A stretch of 64,000 nucleotides of DNA from Burkholderia pseudomultivorans (GTDB lineage Bacteria > Pseudomonadota > Gammaproteobacteria > Burkholderiales > Burkholderiaceae), in the NCBI RefSeq assembly GCF_902499075.1, contig NZ_CABVPP010000002.1:62001-126000 (forward strand), written 5' to 3'. The position numbers and the translations under genes were made by a program. Every line of letters starts with the position of its first letter. Positions within the stretch are counted from its first letter, which is position 1. Below, piece after piece: positions 10,429 to 18,397 of this stretch. The notes beneath the pieces were generated by a model, which made no database searches, had not been told where the DNA came from, and saw nothing but the letters and a program-made list of their open reading frames with translations.

Positions 10429-11637
10429 ATGAAGACCCTTTCCCCGGATGCCGCGCTGCCGTCCGACGCGCGCGCGTCGACCTTCGCGCGCAGCACGCTC
10501 GTCGCCCTCGTCGTGTTCGCAGCCATCACGCCGCTGCTGTTGCTGGTCGCGCCGGCGGTCGCCGGCCAGCTCGCGACGCAGCTCGGCTTGTCCGCGTCGC
10601 AGATCGGCACGTACTTCTTCGTCGAACTCGGCGCGTTCAGCCTCGCGACCGTGCCGTCGTACCTGTGGCTCGGCCGGGTCGACGCACGCCGCGTCGCGGC
10701 GTGCGCGATCGCGCTGTTCGGCGCGGGCAACCTGCTGACCGCGCTGTGGATGCCGGGCTTCGGCGCGCTGCTCGCGCTGCGCGCGGCGACCGCGCTCGGC
10801 GGCGGCTCGCTGATGGTGCTCTGCATGACGAGCGCGGCGACCAGCGAGAACAGCGACCGCGTGTACGGGCTGTGGGTCGTCGGCCAGTTGATCGCCGGCG
10901 CGATCGGCCTGTTCGTGCTGCCGCACGTGTTCGCCGCGTTCGGATTGCGCGCACTCTACTTCGCGCTGGCGGCGCTTGCGCTGGGCGCGGCCCCGCTGTC
11001 GCGCGGCTTTCCGGCGTCGCTCGGCGCACGACCGGCAGCCGCGCAGGCCGCACGCGGCGCCGCGACGGGCACCCCGGGCGCGTGGGTCGCGCTCGCGATC
11101 GGCGCGGTGCTGACGTTCTATCTCGCGATCGGCAGCGTGTGGACCTTCGCGAGCCGCGCGGCGGCCGAAGCCGGGCTCGATCCGCAGTCGACCGGCAACG
11201 TGCTGGCGATCGCGAGCGTGATGGGGATCGCCGGCGCGGCGCTCGCCTCGTGCGCGGGCGGCCGGCTCGCGCGGCGCGCGATGCTGGCCGCCGGCTACGC
11301 GCTGCTCGCCGCGTCGCTGGTCGCACTCGCCGCGCTGCCGCATCCGGGCGGCTTCAGCGTCGCGATCTTCGCGTTCAAGTTCGCGTGGACGTTCGTGCTG
11401 CCGTTCATTCTCGCGACCGTCGCGCAGATCGACGCGTCGGGCCGCCTCGTCGCGACGCTCAATTTCGTGATCGGCGCCGGCCTCGCGGCCGGCCCGCTGC
11501 TCGCCGGGCTGATGCTCGATGCGGGCGGCACGATGCACGCGCTGTTCGCAGCCGCGACAGCCGTCGCGATCGTGTCGTTCGCGGCGCTGCGCCATATCGA
11601 TCGACGCGCGCACGCGTCCGTTTCCTCCCAACCGTGA
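10429..11637 (+). CDS. MFS transporter
   Basis: A 402-residue inner-membrane protein with about 12 predicted hydrophobic helices, arranged 6+6 with a more polar central stretch near residue 200. Its pattern fits the major facilitator superfamily. It lies 22 bases after the porin and 16 bases before the amidohydrolase on the same strand, strongly suggesting one operon. By context it should import the small molecule admitted by the porin and processed by the amidohydrolase; a polyamine or acetylated amine is a guess from the neighbouring enzyme. Substrate unknown. Confidence 0.88.
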   Translation: MKTLSPDAALPSDARASTFARSTLVALVVFAAITPLLLLVAPAVAGQLATQLGLSASQIGTYFFVELGAFSLATVPSYLWLGRVDARRVAACAIALFGAGNLLTALWMPGFGALLALRAATALGGGSLMVLCMTSAATSENSDRVYGLWVVGQLIAGAIGLFVLPHVFAAFGLRALYFALAALALGAAPLSRGFPASLGARPAAAQAARGAATGTPGAWVALAIGAVLTFYLAIGSVWTFASRAAAEAGLDPQSTGNVLAIASVMGIAGAALASCAGGRLARRAMLAAGYALLAASLVALAALPHPGGFSVAIFAFKFAWTFVLPFILATVAQIDASGRLVATLNFVIGAGLAAGPLLAGLMLDAGGTMHALFAAATAVAIVSFAALRHIDRRAHASVSSQP

Positions 11638-11653
11638 CAGGTCTCGCCTATCC

Positions 11654-12763
11654 ATGAATCGCACCGCATTCTTCACCGATGAACGTACCTTCTGGCATAC
11701 CGGCGGCACGCACGCGCTGTTCTTCCCGGTCGGCGGCTGGGTCCAGCCGCCGTCGAGCGCGGGCTACGCGGAATCGCCCGATTCGAAACGCCGCTTCCTG
11801 TCGCTCGTGCAGGCGTCGGGACTCGCCGCGCAGCTCGACATGCACGGCGCGGAAGCGGCGACCGCCGCCGACCTGCTGCGCATTCACCCGGCGCATTATC
11901 TCGATGCGTTCCGCGCCCTCAGCGACGCGAACGGCGGCGACCTCGGCGATCTCGCGCCGTTCGGCAAGGGCAGCTACGAAATCGCCGCCCTGTCGGCCGG
12001 TCTCGCGATCGCGGCCGTCGATGCGGTCGTCGGCGAACGCGCGGCCAATGCGTTCTCGCTGTCGCGCCCGCCCGGTCATCACTGCCTGCGCGACCGTCCG
12101 ATGGGCTTCTGCCTGCTCGCCAACATCCCGATCGCGATCGAAGCCGCGCGCGCGAAGCACGGCGTCGAGCGCGTCGCCGTGATCGACTGGGACGTGCACC
12201 ACGGCAACGGCACGCAGTCGATCTACTACGACGATCCGGACACGCTGACGATCTCGCTGCACCAGGACCGCTGCTTTCCGCCCGGCTACAGCGGCGCGGA
12301 CGATCGCGGCGAAGGCGCGGGCATCGGCGCGAACCTGAACGTGCCGCTGCTCGCCGGCAGCGGCGACGACGCGTATCGGCATGCGTTCGAGCGAATCGTG
12401 CTGCCGGCGCTCGAGCGCTTCCGTCCCGAGTTGATCGTGGTGGCGAGCGGGCTCGATGCGAGCGCGGTCGATCCGCTCGCGCGGATGCAGCTGCACACCG
12501 ACAGCTACCGCTTCATGACGCGCGCGCTGAAGGAGGCCGCGCAGCGTCACTGCGGCGGGCGGCTGGTGATCGTGCACGAAGGCGGCTATTCGGAGGCCTA
12601 CGTGCCGTTCTGCGGGCTGGCCATCGTCGAGGAACTGGCGGGCGTGCGCACCGGCGTGACCGATCCGATGCTCGACCTTGCGATCGCGCAGCAGCCGGGC
12701 GAACGATTCGTCGCGTTCCAGCGCGCACTGCTCGACGAACTGGCGGAGTCGTTCGGGCTGTAA
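11654..12763 (+). CDS. Histone deacetylase superfamily amidohydrolase (class II / acetylpolyamine amidohydrolase type)
   Basis: A 369-residue zinc-dependent deacetylase. The catalytic signatures are present: the SRPPGHHC His-His pair, the zinc ligands in IDWDVHHGNGTQ, and a conserved HEGGYSEAYVPFCG segment late in the protein, plus VVASGLDASAVDPLARM. Bacterial members remove acetyl groups from polyamines or other amides, not histones. The start at 11654 (MNRTAFFTDERTFWHTGG) fits the family, whose members often begin with the FFTDERTFWH pattern. The close spacing to the MFS gene suggests import and deacetylation of one substrate. Confidence 0.92.
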   Translation: MNRTAFFTDERTFWHTGGTHALFFPVGGWVQPPSSAGYAESPDSKRRFLSLVQASGLAAQLDMHGAEAATAADLLRIHPAHYLDAFRALSDANGGDLGDLAPFGKGSYEIAALSAGLAIAAVDAVVGERAANAFSLSRPPGHHCLRDRPMGFCLLANIPIAIEAARAKHGVERVAVIDWDVHHGNGTQSIYYDDPDTLTISLHQDRCFPPGYSGADDRGEGAGIGANLNVPLLAGSGDDAYRHAFERIVLPALERFRPELIVVASGLDASAVDPLARMQLHTDSYRFMTRALKEAAQRHCGGRLVIVHEGGYSEAYVPFCGLAIVEELAGVRTGVTDPMLDLAIAQQPGERFVAFQRALLDELAESFGL

Positions 12764-12874
12764 CGCCGGCGCATCGGCAACGCAGGGCCGGCCAGCGCCG
12801 GCCCTTGCGCGATCCGCGCGGATGCGGTTTCCTGTGTCTTTGACCCTGACCGGACCCGAGGCCGCACTGTTCCG

Positions 12875-13111
12875 ATGAAATCGTCCCCGCGCGATAACAA
12901 CAACGCCGATGCCGACAAAGCGCACCGCCGGTCTTCGACGCTGATCCCGAATCTCGTCGCCGTGCTGGCCGGCATCGCGACCTTCGCGATCGGCGCGGCG
13001 TGGGTGATCCATAGCTGGATCGTCGATCGCGAAGCGCAGTATTTCGCGATTCCGCTGGTGTTCTCGGTGCCGGTGATCGTGGCGGTCGCGATCCGGAGTT
13101 TCTGGGATTAG
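12875..13111 (+). CDS. Small membrane protein of unknown function
   Basis: A 78-residue protein with a charged, Asn/Asp/Lys-rich N terminus (about 25 residues) and two hydrophobic helices (about residues 27-50 and 55-75). I recognise no family. The start ATG at 12875 has no strong ribosome site. It is the last plus-strand host gene before the prophage. Confidence 0.55.
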   Translation: MKSSPRDNNNADADKAHRRSSTLIPNLVAVLAGIATFAIGAAWVIHSWIVDREAQYFAIPLVFSVPVIVAVAIRSFWD

Positions 13112-13217
13112 ATGCGCATCAATGACAAAGCGCCGCGGTCGGGCGACGCGCGGCGCTTGTTGTCGAGCTCGAGCTCGGGTCGGAAGCGATTACCTCGGCA
13201 ATTCCGCTGCGAATCGC

Positions 13218-13517
13218 TCACAGACCGGGGCGCGCACACGGATTGGGCGCTGCGCCCTGATATCCGCCCGTGACGAGGCCCAGCGCCGTGCCGGCCAGCG
13301 ACGTGCCGATCGCCTTCAGCGCTGTGCCGCCCGACAGCGACTCGCCGCTCGACATCGGCCGTCCGGAGTACGCGGAACACGCCGACGACGATACGACCGT
13401 CTGCGCGGGCCGGGCGCTCCATGCAATGTTGTCGGCCGGGATGGATACGGAGGCAAATACCGGCGCAGCCAGCGTGAGCGCCAGCGTGGAAATCGACATG
13501 CGCACGGTGTTTTTCAT
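13218..13517 (-). CDS. Small exported protein of unknown function
   Basis: A 99-residue protein with a clear Sec signal peptide (basic start MKNTVRMS, a hydrophobic core and a likely cleavage after VFAS or nearby). The mature part is Ser/Ala/Gly rich with two Cys (ACSAYSG and the PNPCARPG end), which could form a disulphide. I recognise no family. It points away from the prophage and is the nearest host gene to its left boundary. Confidence 0.6.
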   Translation of the reverse strand: MKNTVRMSISTLALTLAAPVFASVSIPADNIAWSARPAQTVVSSSACSAYSGRPMSSGESLSGGTALKAIGTSLAGTALGLVTGGYQGAAPNPCARPGL

Positions 13518-13645
13518 CGGTTGTCCCTCGGTGTGATCGTGCTGATTCGATGAAGCTTGGACACGATGATATTACACACGGGGCGATTGTCCGCGCCCTG
13601 CATCGCCTGTCCGTGCCTGCTTGCCGGAAAGAAGCGGCGCCAACG

Positions 13646-13684
13646 AAAAAAGCGCTGCGGTCGATCGACCGGCAGCGCTTTTTT
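13646..13684. terminator. Bidirectional rho-independent terminator at the left prophage boundary
   Basis: A GC-rich stem (AGCGCTGC paired with GCAGCGCT) with an inner palindrome GGTCGATCGACC is flanked by six A residues on the left and a T run on the right. It can therefore stop transcription on both strands. It lies about 130 bases beyond the start of the small exported host gene and just outside the presumed prophage left end. Confidence 0.75.
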
Positions 13685-13795
13685 CATGCACGGTCCCTGA
13701 CTAGGGCACGTGCGACTTCTGGTGCTGAGGCCAGAACCACATTAAAGGCGTTCTGTCTTTCTGCTATTGGGATCCCACCAGTTCGTATTTTGCGG

Positions 13796-13815
13796 ATGCC
13801 CCCATATATGCCCCC
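13796..13815 (+). other. Integrase arm-type repeat pair, left end
   Basis: Two copies of ATGCCCCC separated by four bases. The same arrangement, TGCCCCC-4 bases-ATGCCCCC, occurs at 51412-51431 next to the integrase start, where an inverted copy (GGGGGCAT, 51380-51387) is also present. Short repeats on both arms of an att site are typical of tyrosine-integrase arm binding. Confidence 0.6.
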
Positions 13816-13889
13816 TTGCAAAATTGCTGCCGTTAGCGTTGTTGTGAAACAACGAATCAGCGGATCTCACCATCGCGTAAGGGGTCAAC

Positions 13890-14363
13890 ATGGTAACGAA
13901 CTTCCGTGCGGCATGTTGCATGTCGATTGTCCGAGGGCTCATCTGCGCAGTTGCGTCCGTTGCGACCTACGCCCATGCGGACGGGGTACCCGCGAATATC
14001 TACGACCTCAGTTCGTTCGGTATCCCGCAAGCGGCCACGCAAAAAGCCTACGTCGGCCCCTACGACGCGCCGACACCACAGCTCGGCTGCAAAGTGTTCG
14101 ACGCGCGCGGTCGCGCTCTGGACGACGGAGAGCTGACAGACAAGCAGCGGTATCAGGTTGCCGACTGCATCAATACGGTCCGCGCAAACCGCGAATGGAA
14201 CGACCGGCTCGCTGAAAGTCGGCGCCGGACAGAAGAGGCACTCGACGCCGCCCAACGACGCATCGATGCATTCGCCAACACGCCGGCCGCTCCAGGCACG
14301 CCCGGCCCGATCGCCTACCCTCTGCCGGCCAATACCCCGGCAATCATCCTCCAGACGCAGTAG
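13890..14363 (+). CDS. Exported protein of unknown function at the prophage left end
   Basis: A 157-residue protein, the only clear plus-strand gene in the left half of the prophage. AAGGGG lies about 6 bases before the ATG. The N terminus has a signal peptide (hydrophobic core ICAVASVATYA, likely cleavage after AHA). The mature part begins with a YDLSSFGIPQAA segment and continues into a charged, probably coiled helix (about residues 95-140) before a Pro/Ala-rich end. The YDLSSFGI motif recurs in the 1000-residue virion protein at 19818-22820. Convergent with the fibre operon, overlapping its last gene by 20 bases. Its position and orientation suggest a lysogeny-expressed accessory gene (moron); the function is unknown. 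Confidence 0.7.
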   Translation: MVTNFRAACCMSIVRGLICAVASVATYAHADGVPANIYDLSSFGIPQAATQKAYVGPYDAPTPQLGCKVFDARGRALDDGELTDKQRYQVADCINTVRANREWNDRLAESRRRTEEALDAAQRRIDAFANTPAAPGTPGPIAYPLPANTPAIILQTQ

Positions 14364-14643
14364 CGCCGCCCGGATCCGCACCAACGAGCTCGGCGACGTC
14401 AGGGTTCGCGATCAGGAACACGCGCAGCTTTTCGACCGGGTCGACGGGCTGCGTGGCGACCGGCGCCGGTGCCGGCGGAGCCGTCCAATTATCGCCGGAG
14501 CGCGCCCAACCCGGCCCGACCAGAGAATCTTCCGGCAGTGCAACAAGTTGTGACCCATCGTCCGGCTCGAATGCCGGAGCATTCGCGTCGAGAACGATAA
14601 CATTCTCGACGGTGCCGTTTTTCACAAGAGCAACGCGACCCAT
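14344..14643 (-). CDS. Small fibre-associated protein
   Basis: A 99-residue protein starting MGRVALVKNGTVENVIVLDA, a pattern common in small proteins coded next to phage tail fibres. A Pro/Ala-rich linker follows (about residues 53-67), then a short helix. It is 12 bases downstream of the main fibre gene. Such proteins may be fibre chaperones or tip components; I cannot tell which. Confidence 0.6.
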   Translation of the reverse strand: MGRVALVKNGTVENVIVLDANAPAFEPDDGSQLVALPEDSLVGPGWARSGDNWTAPPAPAPVATQPVDPVEKLRVFLIANPDVAELVGADPGGATASGG

Positions 14644-14655
14644 ATTCAGTTCCGT

Positions 14656-15918
14656 TTAAGCATATTCGAAAATGATGAACTGCCCGTTAGCCCCGGCCGA
14701 ACCGTTGTATTGCTGACCGTAGTTGTTGCAGAATGCGCCATCACCGCCCATGCCCGGCCCGAAGCCCGGCCCCCACCCCGAGCCGGGGCTCATCGCAAAC
14801 GGCGGTCGGCCGCTGAACATGCCGGCGCCGCCGCGCGGATTGTACGGCGCGAGTGCGAAGATGCCGTGATCGCCCATTTCGGTTGCACGCTGGAACAAGA
14901 GCGTTCCGGCCGTAATAGCCGGCATATCACCCTGCACCGTTGCGCTGTTGCTGGCGGCATTGCCTTGCGTGCCGTTCGACACGCCGCCCCTGCCTCCCGG
15001 CAAAACGAGCAGCGATCCGATCGACGAATTGCCCCCCTGACCACCACTGACGCTCGGCGTCCCCGCCGCGCCGCCAGCGCCAACCGTCACGGCCTGCGCG
15101 GTCGGATTCGGCCACCACCAGATTGCGCCCGCGCCACTGTTGCCGGCCGGGGCGATGTTTTGCGAGTTGCCCGTACCGCTCGGACCAGTGCCGCAGCCGC
15201 CGCCCCCGCCGCCTGCGCCCCATCCGAAGACGAGCGCACCGCCCGTGCCCGGCGTCGGGACATACTGGGCGCTGGCCGTCATGACTCGGACGTTCAGCAA
15301 TCGCCCCTTCGCAATCGCGGTCAACGCGGCCGATACGAACTTTGTACTCGCCGCGTTATCCGTCGAGTCGCCCGCTGTACGCGTCGGCACACCGACGTTG
15401 CCGATGAAGGTCGGACTTGCCTTCGGTGCGCCGCCGAGATTCGCGAGCGCCGTTGCCGCGTCGGCCACGTCCGACAAATTGTTCGCCTTCTTCAACGCGT
15501 TCGCGAGCGTCGCTGCGGCATTCTGCTCGCTGACCGACGCAGCCGTCGCGGAGTTTGCAGCGCTCGTTGCCGACAACGTAGCGGACGATGCGCTCGATGC
15601 AGCACTGCTTGCGGAACCCGCAGCATCCGTCGATGCCGCTTGCGCGGCCGTCGCGTACTGCGATGCATGCTGTTCGCTCGTTGATGCCGCAGCCGCGCTC
15701 GCCGCCGCCTGCGTTGCAGAATCCGCGCTCGCGGCGGCCGACTGCGCAGCTTGGCCGGCGGAATCGAGCGCGCTGTTTGCGCTGCTCGTCGCCGTTTCGG
15801 CCGCCTGCTGAGCCAGAATACGGTCCGCGTGCGTTTCTGCCGCGCTGGATTCGATGAACTGGCCGAGAATTGCCTGATAGGTCTCGGTGTCGTCGGACAG
15901 GATGAGAGAAAGTTCCAT
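14656..15918 (-). CDS. Tail fibre protein with coiled-coil shaft and glycine-rich tip
   Basis: A 420-residue fibre. A short N-terminal attachment segment (MELSLILSDDTETYQAILGQ) is followed by about 110 residues almost entirely of Ala, Ser, Thr and Gln with repeated heptad-like AAxxA patterns, a trimeric coiled coil. Next is an ANNLSDVADAATALANLGG-type segment typical of phage fibre shafts, with a second STKFVSAALTAIAKG repeat. The last 170 residues are very rich in Gly, Asn, Ser and Trp (FGWGAGGGGGGCGTG, SGQGGN, GPGFGPGMGG), resembling glycine-rich adhesin tips that bind the host receptor. This is the likely host-range determinant. Confidence 0.82.
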   Translation of the reverse strand: MELSLILSDDTETYQAILGQFIESSAAETHADRILAQQAAETATSSANSALDSAGQAAQSAAASADSATQAAASAAAASTSEQHASQYATAAQAASTDAAGSASSAASSASSATLSATSAANSATAASVSEQNAAATLANALKKANNLSDVADAATALANLGGAPKASPTFIGNVGVPTRTAGDSTDNAASTKFVSAALTAIAKGRLLNVRVMTASAQYVPTPGTGGALVFGWGAGGGGGGCGTGPSGTGNSQNIAPAGNSGAGAIWWWPNPTAQAVTVGAGGAAGTPSVSGGQGGNSSIGSLLVLPGGRGGVSNGTQGNAASNSATVQGDMPAITAGTLLFQRATEMGDHGIFALAPYNPRGGAGMFSGRPPFAMSPGSGWGPGFGPGMGGDGAFCNNYGQQYNGSAGANGQFIIFEYA

Positions 15919-15919
15919 G

Positions 15920-16228
15920 TCAGCTCAGCGGAGATTGTTCGATTCGGATATAGACGGGTGGCCCGAGCACAACGTCGCCCGTCGCCAAAGCGAGTCGCAC
16001 ATCGATGCGCGCCTTCTGTGGCGACCAGCCAGCCGTGGAGTCGGCCGTCAGCGTGAGCAGCCCCTTTGTGACGTCGAGCCATTCGACATTGAGGGCTGCA
16101 ATCTGCTTCTTGCCCGCGCTGTCGAACAGCACGGCCGTCAACGTCGAGCCGGTGAAATCGGCCGGTGCGCCATCTTTCTGCAGGCCACCGACGAGCTTGA
16201 ACGTCGATCCGATATAGACGGTCAGCAT
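15920..16228 (-). CDS. Small structural or baseplate-associated protein (hypothetical)
   Basis: A 102-residue, mostly beta-strand protein (MLTVYIGSTFKLVGGLQKDG, then alternating hydrophobic strands, ending PPVYIRIEQSPLS). Its stop is one base from the fibre start and its own start three bases from the upstream gene, so it is translated with them. Similar small beta-rich proteins next to fibre genes often decorate the distal tail, but I recognise no named family. Confidence 0.65.
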   Translation of the reverse strand: MLTVYIGSTFKLVGGLQKDGAPADFTGSTLTAVLFDSAGKKQIAALNVEWLDVTKGLLTLTADSTAGWSPQKARIDVRLALATGDVVLGPPVYIRIEQSPLS

Positions 16229-16230
16229 CT

Positions 16231-16569
16231 TCAATCCCCCTGCCCTTCGATGAGCGACGGCCGTTCGGTAACGTCGACCACCGCGCGAGCGTTTGGAATC
16301 CCGGTGGCCATCGTCAGCAGCGCTGTATTGAGGCCGTCCTGCCGCTGGACGACGTCGTTGCGCATCGACTCGACGGCAGCCTGAACACCGCGCGTCTGCC
16401 GTGCGCCTTCGGTCATCATCACCGGCAGCCACCGCACCGAGCAGTCCCAGTGATCGACATCGCGGCCGGTCTGCGGATCGCGACCGACGACATGCGAAAA
16501 CCACGCGCATTCATGCTCGAGACACGGTTTCTTGAGCAGCGGGCACACAACTTTTTTCGCTTTCGTCAT
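16231..16569 (-). CDS. Cys-rich small phage protein (hypothetical)
   Basis: A 112-residue protein joined by an ATGA overlap to the upstream fibre gene. The N-terminal half has a likely metal-binding cluster (CPLLKKPCLEHECAWFSHV, then WDCSVRWLP): four Cys and several His within about 45 residues. The C-terminal half is helical. Proteins of this type recur beside phage fibre genes; the function is unknown to me. Confidence 0.65.
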   Translation of the reverse strand: MTKAKKVVCPLLKKPCLEHECAWFSHVVGRDPQTGRDVDHWDCSVRWLPVMMTEGARQTRGVQAAVESMRNDVVQRQDGLNTALLTMATGIPNARAVVDVTERPSLIEGQGD

Positions 16570-17297
16570 TGCTTCACCGCCACGATGCAATCGGCGTACT
16601 TGACCTGCGGCGCACGGTACGTATGGTTGTGCGCAGCATTGCCACCATTGGCCTGAATGCCGATGTTCGTCCCTGAACCGTAAATACCGATCCCTGTTCC
16701 GGACGCGCTCAGCCAGATGCCTGTGCCGCTTCCGCTCGTCACGCCGTTGTACTGACCATCGTTGTCGGACTGGTAGCCGCCGCCCGTCAGCTGGCTAGAA
16801 CCCGCGCCATCCACGCTGTGCGCGATCACGACAAAGGGATGCGCGTGTCCGGGGTCGTTCACACCGTGCGAATGGCCCGGATCGGCCACACCGTGCGAAT
16901 GGCCCGGATCGGATACACCGTGCGCGTGCGACGGCATTTCAGCGACGGTAATCGCGTGACCGTCAACCGCGAACTGACCGCCCCAGTTCCAGCCGCTCCA
17001 GCCAACTGCACCGTTCTGCTTGCCGACCGACTGATTGAACCGCATCGCGCAGTCCGTGAATGCCGGATCAGCGTCGACAGTCCATCCCGTCGGCGCCGCG
17101 GCTTGCTGCAGAACGATGCGCGTGCCCTTCGGCGCGTCGAGCGTTCCGTTGTTCACCTTGCCGTCGGCGAGCTGCCGCACGAACGCGCTCAACGCCTGAA
17201 TGTATTCGTTCGCCTGCGACCCGACCGGCTCCGAGCCCTGCGGGCTGTTCTGGCTCGGAGTCGGGCTCAGGTCATTGATCGATCCCGGTACGGGCAT
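16566..17297 (-). CDS. Tail collar / fibre protein with His-rich repeats
   Basis: A 243-residue protein. The N-terminal part (residues 1-60) probably attaches to the tail. The phrase RIVLQQAAAPTGWT matches the phage tail-collar type domain. Residues about 118-150 hold an HAITVAEMPSHAHGVSDPGH segment and a run of 9-residue GHSHGVxDP repeats, giving several HxH motifs; in T4-like fibres such HxH motifs coordinate iron ions along the shaft. The C-terminal half is Gly/Ser-rich with short GTGI repeats and ends in a conserved YADCIVAVKQ. It is the second likely receptor-binding protein. Confidence 0.82.
   Translation of the reverse strand: MPVPGSINDLSPTPSQNSPQGSEPVGSQANEYIQALSAFVRQLADGKVNNGTLDAPKGTRIVLQQAAAPTGWTVDADPAFTDCAMRFNQSVGKQNGAVGWSGWNWGGQFAVDGHAITVAEMPSHAHGVSDPGHSHGVADPGHSHGVNDPGHAHPFVVIAHSVDGAGSSQLTGGGYQSDNDGQYNGVTSGSGTGIWLSASGTGIGIYGSGTNIGIQANGGNAAHNHTYRAPQVKYADCIVAVKQ
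16861..16930 (-). repeat. 27-base tandem repeat coding GHSHGVxDP in the fibre gene
   Basis: Copies begin at 16861, 16888 and 16915 (two full, near-identical 27-base units and a partial third). Because 27 is a multiple of three, copy-number changes keep the frame and only lengthen or shorten the HxH region. Confidence 0.85.
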
Positions 17298-17321
17298 GGT
17301 TCACCTCGTTTGTCTGTGCGC

Positions 17322-17576
17322 TTACTTCTGCGCTGTTAGCGGTTTCCAACCGCACACTCGGGCGCCGGCGCGGTTGTGCTCCAGGATCGCGCGAGCTGTC
17401 GCATCCGACAGAACATCGGCACGATCGAGATAGATCGGCTTCGTCCAGTCGCACGCTGTATCGATGACGCGCGTCTTCGTTTCGACCCGTGGCGCGGATG
17501 GAGGCGGACAGGTCGATGTGCAGCCGGCAAGCACTACCAACAGCGCCTTACCGGCGAGTCCAGTTTTGAAGCTCAC
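17322..17576 (-). CDS. Rz1-like outer-membrane spanin lipoprotein
   Basis: An 84-residue o-spanin. The N terminus has a lipoprotein signal ending in the lipobox LAGC (Cys at about residue 19), followed by a Pro-rich start (CPPPSAP). The mature part is short and periplasmic. It overlaps the end of the Rz gene by 29 bases in another frame, the usual Rz/Rz1 layout. With Rz it fuses inner and outer membranes in the last step of lysis. Confidence 0.85.
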   Translation of the reverse strand: MSFKTGLAGKALLVVLAGCTSTCPPPSAPRVETKTRVIDTACDWTKPIYLDRADVLSDATARAILEHNRAGARVCGWKPLTAQK

Positions 17577-17862
17577 TTTTCACCTCGCTTGCCGACTGGG
17601 CCGCGACCTCGCTGTCGATCGAAGTGCGAGCCGCGGCCGCCTCCCGGCCGGTTGCCTCTGCAGCGGCATTCGCTTGAGCTTCGGCCGCCGCGGCCTTGGC
17701 GACTCGCTCACCGGCGGCCGCGACATCCTGCTGTGCCTGCGCCGTCGTGGTCGCCGCCGATTTCGTCTTCCCCCATCCGAAGACAAGACCGGTCGCGATC
17801 CCGGTGAGACCCAAAATCAGCGGCCAGAATTTCGCGAACAGAGAAATCACCATCGCGCTCAT
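17548..17862 (-). CDS. Rz-like inner-membrane spanin
   Basis: A 104-residue i-spanin: one N-terminal transmembrane helix (FWPLILGLTGIATGLVFGW, about residues 12-30), then a long Ala/Glu/Gln/Lys-rich coiled coil reaching into the periplasm (KTKSAATTTAQAQQDVAAAG and on). It overlaps Rz1 and follows the lysis genes on the same strand. Confidence 0.85.
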   Translation of the reverse strand: MSAMVISLFAKFWPLILGLTGIATGLVFGWGKTKSAATTTAQAQQDVAAAGERVAKAAAAEAQANAAAEATGREAAAARTSIDSEVAAQSASEVKSELQNWTRR

Positions 17863-17869
17863 GCGTGCC

Positions 17870-18397
17870 TCATTGTGTCGAAAGGAATGGATTAACGGTC
17901 ATAGCGAACTGGCAGCGTCCGGGCACCGACCAGAGCTTCCAGCCCAAGTTGATGCGCGATGCACGCCGTCCCCACACCTTCACTGCATAGAGCTGCCATG
18001 CTCGACAGCCGTCCGGAGTGACCGCCTTTGCGAAGTACCAGCCAGTCACCAGATCGCCTGATAACGGCGATGGCCCGTGCCGGTCGATCTCCGTGCCGGC
18101 CGCGGCCTCGAATCCGAGCACGTTCACATCGAAGCCGTAACTCGGGTTTCGCCACAACCAGCCAACGCGCCCGACGTAGCACGCAATCGGCCGCGGTAGC
18201 CTGAAGCGCCATTGCCAGTGAACGGTTTTCCAACCCGAATCGCCGTCGAGAGGGTTGTCCGGTGTCTGGAACCAGGACAGCCACACCGGCAGCGTTTCGC
18301 GACCGATCGCGAACAGCGGCAGAATCGGCGCGAGCACATAGCCGAGCGCAAGCATCACGAGATTTGCGAATGCGAACAGGATCCAACGGCCGTACAT
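17870..18397 (-). CDS. Membrane-anchored protein of the lysis region (hypothetical)
   Basis: A 175-residue protein with one N-terminal transmembrane helix (MYGRWILFAFANLVMLALGY) and a Trp-rich soluble part with GRVGWLWRNPSYGF and GWYFAKAVTPDGCRAWQLYAV. Proteins of this appearance lie between endolysin and spanin genes in several Burkholderia phages. It overlaps the endolysin by ATGA, so it is probably part of the lysis operon. The molecular role is unknown. Confidence 0.7.
   Translation of the reverse strand: MYGRWILFAFANLVMLALGYVLAPILPLFAIGRETLPVWLSWFQTPDNPLDGDSGWKTVHWQWRFRLPRPIACYVGRVGWLWRNPSYGFDVNVLGFEAAAGTEIDRHGPSPLSGDLVTGWYFAKAVTPDGCRAWQLYAVKVWGRRASRINLGWKLWSVPGRCQFAMTVNPFLSTQ

Noticed and set aside
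13715-13740. Copy of the tRNA-Leu 3' end as an attachment core
   Set aside because: The match has gaps and would not restore the acceptor stem; kept only as a weak possibility in the findings.
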